From positions 1-9,654 of the forward strand of contig DATFPQ010000225.1 of the NCBI GenBank assembly GCA_035264765.1: a stretch of 9,654 nt of DNA, read 5' to 3'. This DNA comes from DATFPQ01 sp035264765. GTDB lineage: Bacteria; Actinomycetota; Actinomycetes; Actinomycetales; Angustibacteraceae. Shown piece by piece: positions 5,716-9,654 of the stretch (within the stretch, counting starts at the first letter, position 1; every line of letters begins with the position of its first letter). The translations under genes and the position numbers were made by a program. A model generated the notes under the pieces. That model saw only the letters and a program-made list of their open reading frames with translations. It had not been told where the DNA came from and searched no databases.

Positions 5716-6405
5716 GTGTGCACCGTGGTGGTCCGCCGGTCCGAGGGACAGCCGGTCCGGATCCTCGCTCTCCGCGACGAGCTGACCAGCCGCCCGTTCG
5801 ACGACCCGGCTCGGTGGTGGCCGGAGCTCCCCGACGTGGTCGGGGGACGCGACGCCGTCGCGGGAGGGACGTGGTGCGCAACCCAGATCGACACCGGCGC
5901 GACCGCGCTGGTCCTCAACCGGCCGCAGAAGGCAGAGGCCACTGCGGGTGCACCGAGCCGCGGCATCCTGCCACTGCTCGGCGTCGCACATGGTGCGGAC
6001 TGGCCCGGGCACGTCCGGCTGGATGCGATGGCCAGCTTCCTGCTCGTGCTCGCGACGCCCGAGCGACTGGTCACGTGGGACTTCGACGGGGCCGCGCTCC
6101 GGGAGACGGAGCACTCCCCCGGCACGGTCATGGTCACCTCGGGCGGCCCCGAGGACCGCAAGGCCGAGCGGTTCCTGGCCTGCTTCGAAGCGGCCGGTTA
6201 CCCGCAGGGCTGGCGGCATCTGGTCCAGAGCGCGCCCCCGACCGACGATCCCGGCGCGCTGGTGGTGCGGCACGAGCGCGACGGTCTGGTCTTCGCCACC
6301 GTCTTCGGCGAGCTGATCGAGGCCGAGCCGGGTCGGCTCCGTCTAGAGCACAGCAGGCTGCCGTGGACCGGGCAGCCGTGGACCAGCCTGGCCGTGGGCA
6401 GCTAG
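5716..6405 (+). CDS. NRDE family protein (TANGO2-like, N-terminal nucleophile fold)
   Basis: The product is 229 aa and belongs to the NRDE family (eukaryotic TANGO2 relatives). Members begin Met-Cys; removal of Met would expose Cys2 as a putative N-terminal nucleophile like that of Ntn hydrolases. Here MCTVVV is followed by RILALRDELTSRPFDDPARWW (residues 15-35), where the usual Asn-Arg-Asp-Glu reads Leu-Arg-Asp-Glu, then VVGGRDAVAGGTWCATQ (41-57) and TALVLNRPQ (63-71), all in the expected order. The C-terminal half has strand-rich sequence with VTSGGPEDRKAERFLACF (140-157). It is slightly shorter than many members. The biochemical function is unsettled: TANGO2 has been linked to heme and lipid/CoA handling, and bacterial members are largely uncharacterised. 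It lies alone, divergent from the redoxin with a 213-bp gap and convergent with the exporter operon. No operon partner hints at the substrate. Confidence 0.83.
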   Translation: MCTVVVRRSEGQPVRILALRDELTSRPFDDPARWWPELPDVVGGRDAVAGGTWCATQIDTGATALVLNRPQKAEATAGAPSRGILPLLGVAHGADWPGHVRLDAMASFLLVLATPERLVTWDFDGAALRETEHSPGTVMVTSGGPEDRKAERFLACFEAAGYPQGWRHLVQSAPPTDDPGALVVRHERDGLVFATVFGELIEAEPGRLRLEHSRLPWTGQPWTSLAVGS

Positions 6406-6427
6406 CGCACACGCCGACCCGCTGGGC

Positions 6428-6484
6428 CGGTCATAGCGCGGGCGAGCTCGTTTGCACCTGGCCAAGTCGCTTGCTCTATGGCCG
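6428..6484. terminator. Imperfect inverted repeat after the NRDE gene, possible terminator
   Basis: CGGTCATAG (6428-6436) pairs with CTATGGCCG (6476-6484) with one G-T pair, and GCGAGC (6442-6447) with GCTTGC (6469-6474) inside it, around a 21-base loop. It starts 22 bp after the NRDE stop in the convergent gap. There is no T-run, and the interior loop weakens it, so this is a tentative terminator. Confidence 0.25.
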
Positions 6485-6561
6485 TCGGGGTGGGACTACC
6501 GCTCGGCTGCGACCAGCTCGCGGACGGCTCGTACGACCTCACCGGCGTAGCGGCGCACAGG

Positions 6562-6579
6562 TTGAGGACGTTACCTCAA
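6562..6579. repeat. Dyad TTGAGG-N6-CCTCAA
   Basis: An 18-bp dyad with perfect 6-bp arms lies in the 245-bp gap between the convergent NRDE gene and the exporter permease. The rest of that gap shows no gene I can support. The arms are the hexamers seen in some MerR-family operators, but the position downstream of both genes argues against a simple promoter role. Confidence 0.4.
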
Positions 6580-6650
6580 TCGCACCGTGCGGTCCTCGCC
6601 GGGCCGTCGGTTGCCGTACGTATGGTCATCGGTCTCTCGCCGTCGGCGGC

Positions 6651-7478
6651 TCAGACCTTGTGAGGACGGGCGTATGCGCGACGCGCCCACAGGTACCCGA
6701 CGACGGTGAGCGCGAGGCACCACACGGCGGACAGCCACGCCGCCCGCGCATCGAGCGCCGTCCCCAACAGGAGCGCGCGCAGGGTATCCATGATGGGCGT
6801 GAACGGCTGGTGCTCGGCGAACCAGGCGAGAGGGCCGGGCATGGACTCCGTTGGCACGAAACCGCTGCCCAGGAACGGAAGGAGCACGAGCGGCATGGGG
6901 TAGTTGCTCGCGCTCTCGACGGTGCGCGAGACGAGGCCGCACGCAACGGACAGCCACGCCACGGCGAACGCGAGTCCGGTGAGCAACGCTGCGGCAGCGA
7001 GCCAGTCGCCGACGTCAGCGGAGGGACGGAAGCCCACGAGAAACGAGACGCCGAGAAGGACCAGGAGCGACCCCTGCGCCTGCAGCACGGCACCGAATGC
7101 GTGGCCGGCCAGGACCGAGCCCGGTGCGATGGACATGGTGCGGAACCTGGCGATGATGCCACCAGTCATGTCCATGGCAACGGTCACCGAGGTTCCCGTG
7201 GCAATCGAGGCGATCGTCATGACCAGGATGGCGGGCACGACGTAGTTGGCGTACTGGGCGCGGCCGCCCGTCTGTGGGCCCGCTCCGGGGATCAGCCCGG
7301 CTCCCAAGGTGCCGCCGAAGACATAGACGAACAGCAGCAGGAAGACGATGGGCAGCGCCACGACGATGACGCTCAGCTCCGGGTAGCGCTTCACGTGCCG
7401 CAGCTGGCGGCCCAGCATCGTCAGGGAGTCGCGGAGCGCCTGCGGACGAGTCGCCACGGCGGCGGGTGAGGTGGTCAT
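6651..7478 (-). CDS. ABC-2 type transporter permease (DrrB-like)
   Basis: The product is 275 aa, the membrane half of a two-component ABC-2 exporter related to daunorubicin-resistance DrrB. About six membrane helices are visible (near residues 36-54, 79-101, 122-149, 159-182, 195-209, 246-266). ATGTSVTVAMDMTGGIIARFRTM (93-115) is the cytoplasmic coupling segment typical of the family, and SGFVPTESMPGPLAWF...QPFTPIMDTLRALLLG (205-239) is the C-terminal ABC-2 signature. The ATG at 7478 overlaps the ATPase stop as ATGA, which implies translational coupling and stoichiometric production. Together the two proteins would form a homodimeric exporter of two permeases and two ATPases. The substrate cannot be read from sequence: DrrB relatives export drugs, lipids or polyketides. 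It is the last gene of the minus-strand unit. Confidence 0.92.
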   Translation of the reverse strand: MTTSPAAVATRPQALRDSLTMLGRQLRHVKRYPELSVIVVALPIVFLLLFVYVFGGTLGAGLIPGAGPQTGGRAQYANYVVPAILVMTIASIATGTSVTVAMDMTGGIIARFRTMSIAPGSVLAGHAFGAVLQAQGSLLVLLGVSFLVGFRPSADVGDWLAAAALLTGLAFAVAWLSVACGLVSRTVESASNYPMPLVLLPFLGSGFVPTESMPGPLAWFAEHQPFTPIMDTLRALLLGTALDARAAWLSAVWCLALTVVGYLWARRAYARPHKV

Positions 7479-8455
7479 CGGCGCGCTTCCTCAGGTCGGT
7501 CGGTGTGCCGCGCCTGGCCGGTGAGGGCGAGGAACACGTCGTCAAGGTCGGGTGTGTGCATGGCGAGCTCCTCGACCGCGATGCGTTCGCCGTCCAGCCG
7601 GTTCAGGAGGTCGCGAAGCGTTGCGATATCCCCACGCCCGGCGACGTCGAGGCTGAGGATGTCGGGGTGGACGGACTCCGCCGCCAAAACCCGTTCGGCG
7701 CGGGCCAGTGCCGCCGCGTCGGCGAACCGGAGGCTGATCCTTCCCCCGGGGATGAGTCGCTTCAGCTCGGCCTCGGTGCCCTCGGCGACGATCCTGCCGC
7801 CGTCCAGCAGCGCGATCCGGTCGGCCAGCGCGCCGGCCTCCTCGAGGTACTGCGTCGTGAGCAGGATGGTGACGCCGTCGGCTACCAGCTCGCGCACGAT
7901 GTCCCACATCTCGCGGCGACTTCGCGGATCCAGACCGGTCGTCGGCTCGTCGAGGAACACCACGTCCGGCCGGCCCATGAGACCCATCGCCAGGTCGAGC
8001 CGTCGGCGCATACCCCCGGAGTAGGTCGCAGGGCGCTGCCCGGCCACGTCGGAGAGGTCGAAGCGCTCGAGCAGGTCGCGGCTGCGGGCGCGGATCTCGT
8101 CGCGCGCCAGGTGGTACAGGCGGCCCATCAGCACCAGGTTCTCGTGGCCGGTGAGCAGGTCGTCGATGGCGGCGAACTGACCGGTGAGACCGATGGCTGA
8201 GCGCACGAGGTCGGGCTCGGTGCGCACGTCATGCCCGGCGATACGGACGGTGCCCGCGTCGGGCACGAGGAGCGTCGACAGGATGTTCACCGTCGTGGTC
8301 TTGCCGGCCCCGTTGGGACCGAGCAGCGCAAGGACCGTGCCCCGGGGTACGGCAAGGTCGATGCCGTCGAGGACGCCGTGGTCCCCAAAGCTGTGGACCA
8401 GGCCCCGGACCTCGATCCCAAGGTCCTCCGCCGGGGTCATGGGAGTAGTCGTCAC
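7475..8455 (-). CDS. ABC transporter ATP-binding protein (DrrA-like)
   Basis: The product is 326 aa, a daunorubicin-resistance (DrrA) type exporter ATPase. The nucleotide-binding domain has Walker A GPNGAGKTTT (residues 46-55), Q-loop Q93 in IGLTGQFAAID, signature YSGGMRRRLDLAMGL (145-159), Walker B VVFLDEPTTGLDP (165-177) and the switch region ILLTTQYLEEA (197-207), where glutamine (Q202) stands in place of the usual histidine, a known trait of the DrrA group. The C-terminal domain (about 230-313) ends with TPDLDDVFLALTG, the DrrA-type tail contacting the permease. Start is GTG 8455 with GAGGGG seven bases upstream; an in-frame ATG at 8440 lacks a ribosome site. It follows the DUF4097 gene by 30 bp and overlaps the permease by 4 bp, so the three are almost certainly co-transcribed. 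Confidence 0.95.
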   Translation of the reverse strand: MTTTPMTPAEDLGIEVRGLVHSFGDHGVLDGIDLAVPRGTVLALLGPNGAGKTTTVNILSTLLVPDAGTVRIAGHDVRTEPDLVRSAIGLTGQFAAIDDLLTGHENLVLMGRLYHLARDEIRARSRDLLERFDLSDVAGQRPATYSGGMRRRLDLAMGLMGRPDVVFLDEPTTGLDPRSRREMWDIVRELVADGVTILLTTQYLEEAGALADRIALLDGGRIVAEGTEAELKRLIPGGRISLRFADAAALARAERVLAAESVHPDILSLDVAGRGDIATLRDLLNRLDGERIAVEELAMHTPDLDDVFLALTGQARHTDRPEEARR

Positions 8456-8485
8456 GGTCAGCCCCTCGGTGTCGTGGGTGGTGGC

Positions 8486-9340
8486 TCAGGCGCGGCGCAG
8501 GAGAATGTCGCCGTAGCCGGTGGTCGCGTGGATCTCGACAGTGTGGTTCGCTTCGCCCGGGCCGTCCGTGCCCTCGAGCTCGCTGCGCACCACCCCGTGC
8601 CGTGCCTCGACGTCGAGCCAAGCGGCGCTGCCGTTCGCGACACCGATCTCGAGCTGGCCGTACGAGCACTCGGCGGTGACGGACCCACTGCGTACGGAGT
8701 TCAGCCGGATGTCCCCAGTTGAGGCCTTGGCGCTCACCGCTGACGCGGCCCGCTCGACGCGGACGTCCCCCGTGGATGTGGACAGGCGCAGCTCTCCTTC
8801 GCCGTCGTGGATGCGGACGTCCCCTGCAGAGGTGCGAGCGGTGACGTCAGCACCGGCCCAACCGACCTGGAGGCTGCCTGCGGAGCTGCGCAGCTCTGCC
8901 GGCCCCATGGCAGACCCGATCCGAATGTCGCCCATCGAGGTCTTGGCACGCACGCGTCCGGTGACGCGGTCGAGGTCGATGTCCCCCATCGAGGTCTCGA
9001 CGTCGACCATGTCGAGCGTCCCCTCGGCGGTGACGTCCGCCCAGCCGCGGACCTCGAGGGTCGAGCCGGCGGGCAGGGCGACGTCGAGATCAACGCGGTC
9101 GCCTCCGCCGATGAGGCTGCGGAACCGGGCCCGTGCGGTCCGCGGTGAGCGGACGACGAGCCGGCCGTCGGCGAAGTCGACCGTCGTCTGCTTGGCGAGC
9201 TCGAGGTCCGCGTGGCGGTCCGGGTTGTGCGGGCGGAGGTCCACCGACGTCTCGGCGCGTTCGCCGGCGTGCACGGTGATCATGGCGCCGGCGACCTCGA
9301 TGACGGCCGCGATGGGGTGGGGCGTGGCAAATGTTGGCAT
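8486..9340 (-). CDS. DUF4097 family beta-strand repeat protein
   Basis: The product is 284 aa of strand-rich repeats with no signal peptide or membrane helix, matching the DUF4097 (putative adhesin-like, beta-solenoid) family of unknown function. Residues 1-100 form an N-terminal beta domain beginning MPTFATPHPIAAVIEVAGA. From about 113 the chain repeats the pattern T-S-x-G-D-I/V: the glycines fall at 119, 137, 155, 173, 191 and 209, an exact 18-residue period, then at 228, 249 and 277 as the repeat decays. This would stack as a right- or left-handed beta-helix, one turn per repeat. The ATG at 9340 has AGGAAG seven bases upstream. It sits between a ribbon-helix-helix protein (60 bp upstream) and the DrrAB-type exporter (30 bp downstream). 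As a cytoplasmic solenoid it could be a scaffold or an exporter-associated factor; no enzyme motif is visible. Confidence 0.9.
   Translation of the reverse strand: MPTFATPHPIAAVIEVAGAMITVHAGERAETSVDLRPHNPDRHADLELAKQTTVDFADGRLVVRSPRTARARFRSLIGGGDRVDLDVALPAGSTLEVRGWADVTAEGTLDMVDVETSMGDIDLDRVTGRVRAKTSMGDIRIGSAMGPAELRSSAGSLQVGWAGADVTARTSAGDVRIHDGEGELRLSTSTGDVRVERAASAVSAKASTGDIRLNSVRSGSVTAECSYGQLEIGVANGSAAWLDVEARHGVVRSELEGTDGPGEANHTVEIHATTGYGDILLRRA
8651..9004 (-). repeat. 54-bp period coding repeats within the DUF4097 gene
   Basis: Six to seven 54-bp units encode the 18-residue beta-helix turns. Two are nearly identical as DNA: 8925-8943 and 8979-8997 match at 18 of 19 bases at exactly 54 bp spacing (both contain CCCATCGAGGTCT). 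This suggests duplication of a turn, with older units diverged. Confidence 0.75.
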
Positions 9341-9400
9341 GGCAAAACTTCCTGATCGAGTCGGAGGTGAAACGGCGGAGGAGGACGGTGGCGCTGTGGT

Positions 9401-9654
9401 TCAGCGGACCCAGCCGGTGTGGCGCTGGCCCTTCGTTGCTGTCGGGGGCGCGGAGGGCCGGGCAGGGGTCTCGACCAGGGCACTGATCGAACGCACCAGC
9501 CAGGCATTGACCGACAGTCCGGCTGCGTCCGCGGAGTCCTCGACCTTGGTTTTGAGTCGCTCGGGCAGGCGCAGGCTGAGGCGGGCCGTGCCGCCGTCGT
9601 CGACGCCCTCATCGGCTCGGTCGCTTGCCGTGGTGCCGGCGACCGCGGCCGGGG
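9401..9654 (-). CDS. Ribbon-helix-helix DNA-binding protein (HicB/Arc-like), 5'-truncated
   Basis: The right edge cuts off the N-terminus; the visible 83 residues end at the TGA whose complement is 9401-9403. After a Gly/Asp/Ala-rich linker (first 22 visible residues), TARLSLRLPERLKTKVEDSA (22-41) supplies the beta-strand and first helix of a ribbon-helix-helix fold, and GLSVNAWLVRSISALVE (45-61) the second helix with the characteristic S-x-N-x-W/F pattern of HicB-type antitoxins. A proline-rich tail ending KGQRHTGWVR follows. No start codon lies in the visible frame. Arc/HicB-type proteins bind operator DNA as dimers, usually repressing their own operon. No HicA-type toxin is visible; the downstream gene is DUF4097 instead, so the 'antitoxin' label would be misleading. 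It most likely regulates the exporter unit. The part of the reading frame outside the window could add a second domain. Confidence 0.8.
   Translation of the reverse strand, partial: PAAVAGTTASDRADEGVDDGGTARLSLRLPERLKTKVEDSADAAGLSVNAWLVRSISALVETPARPSAPPTATKGQRHTGWVR

Noticed and set aside
6478..6663. 61-codon plus-strand frame before the permease end
   Set aside because: No ribosome site, no family resemblance, and it overlaps the 3' end of the permease gene.
5718..7469. 583-codon plus-strand open frame across the NRDE gene, the gap and the permease gene
   Set aside because: It is out of frame with NRDE and antisense to a well-supported permease; the peptide is compositionally biased and resembles no family.
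9280..9612. 110-codon minus-strand frame overlapping the DUF4097 start
   Set aside because: It is an out-of-frame shadow of the RHH and DUF4097 genes with biased composition.
9401..9654. Toxin-antitoxin module
   Set aside because: The RHH fold is present but no toxin gene is visible and the operon context is an exporter.

Overview
The window is very GC-rich, codes densely on both strands, uses several GTG starts preceded by GGAGG-type ribosome sites, and carries actinobacterial families (F420-type LLM oxidoreductase, DrrA/DrrB exporter with a DUF4097 partner). It therefore looks like chromosomal DNA of a high-GC actinomycete; genus cannot be told. I see no tRNA, rRNA, CRISPR array, insertion sequence or phage gene.

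Layout. (1) 1-683 (+): C-terminal part of a membrane-anchored sulfite-oxidase-type molybdopterin oxidoreductase, cut by the left edge. (2) 765-1415 (+): cytidylate-kinase-like protein with a strong ribosome site and a dyad-rich leader. (3) 1524-2393 (-): LLM-class flavin/F420 oxidoreductase, divergent from (4) 2781-3749 (+), a LysR-type regulator. The 387-bp gap between them holds a perfect 13-bp hairpin and a T-N11-A dyad, so LysR control of this pair is a reasonable inference. (5) 3969-4415 (+): VOC/glyoxalase-fold protein, then (6) 4517-4915 (+), a lipoyl-carrier H protein (GcvH) without gcvT or gcvP nearby; its ribosome site lies in a 9-bp tandem repeat. (7) 4912-5502 (-): thioredoxin-fold redoxin with one cysteine, whose stop codon shares a CTAG with the gcvH stop. 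(8) 5716-6405 (+): NRDE/TANGO2-family protein.

(9) 6651-9654 (-): four genes reading right to left: a ribbon-helix-helix (HicB/Arc-like) DNA-binding protein (5' end outside the window), a DUF4097 beta-repeat protein with a near-perfect 18-residue period, a DrrA-like ABC ATPase and a DrrB-like permease overlapping it by ATGA. Gaps are 60, 30 and -4 bp, so this is very probably one operon: regulator, beta-solenoid protein of unknown role, and a two-component exporter. It is the most coherent multi-gene unit here and the best candidate for an under-described system, though each part belongs to a recognised family.

The left two thirds are single genes or pairs with no visible common pathway. The redox and detoxification flavour (molybdoenzyme, LLM oxidoreductase, VOC, redoxin) is suggestive only.
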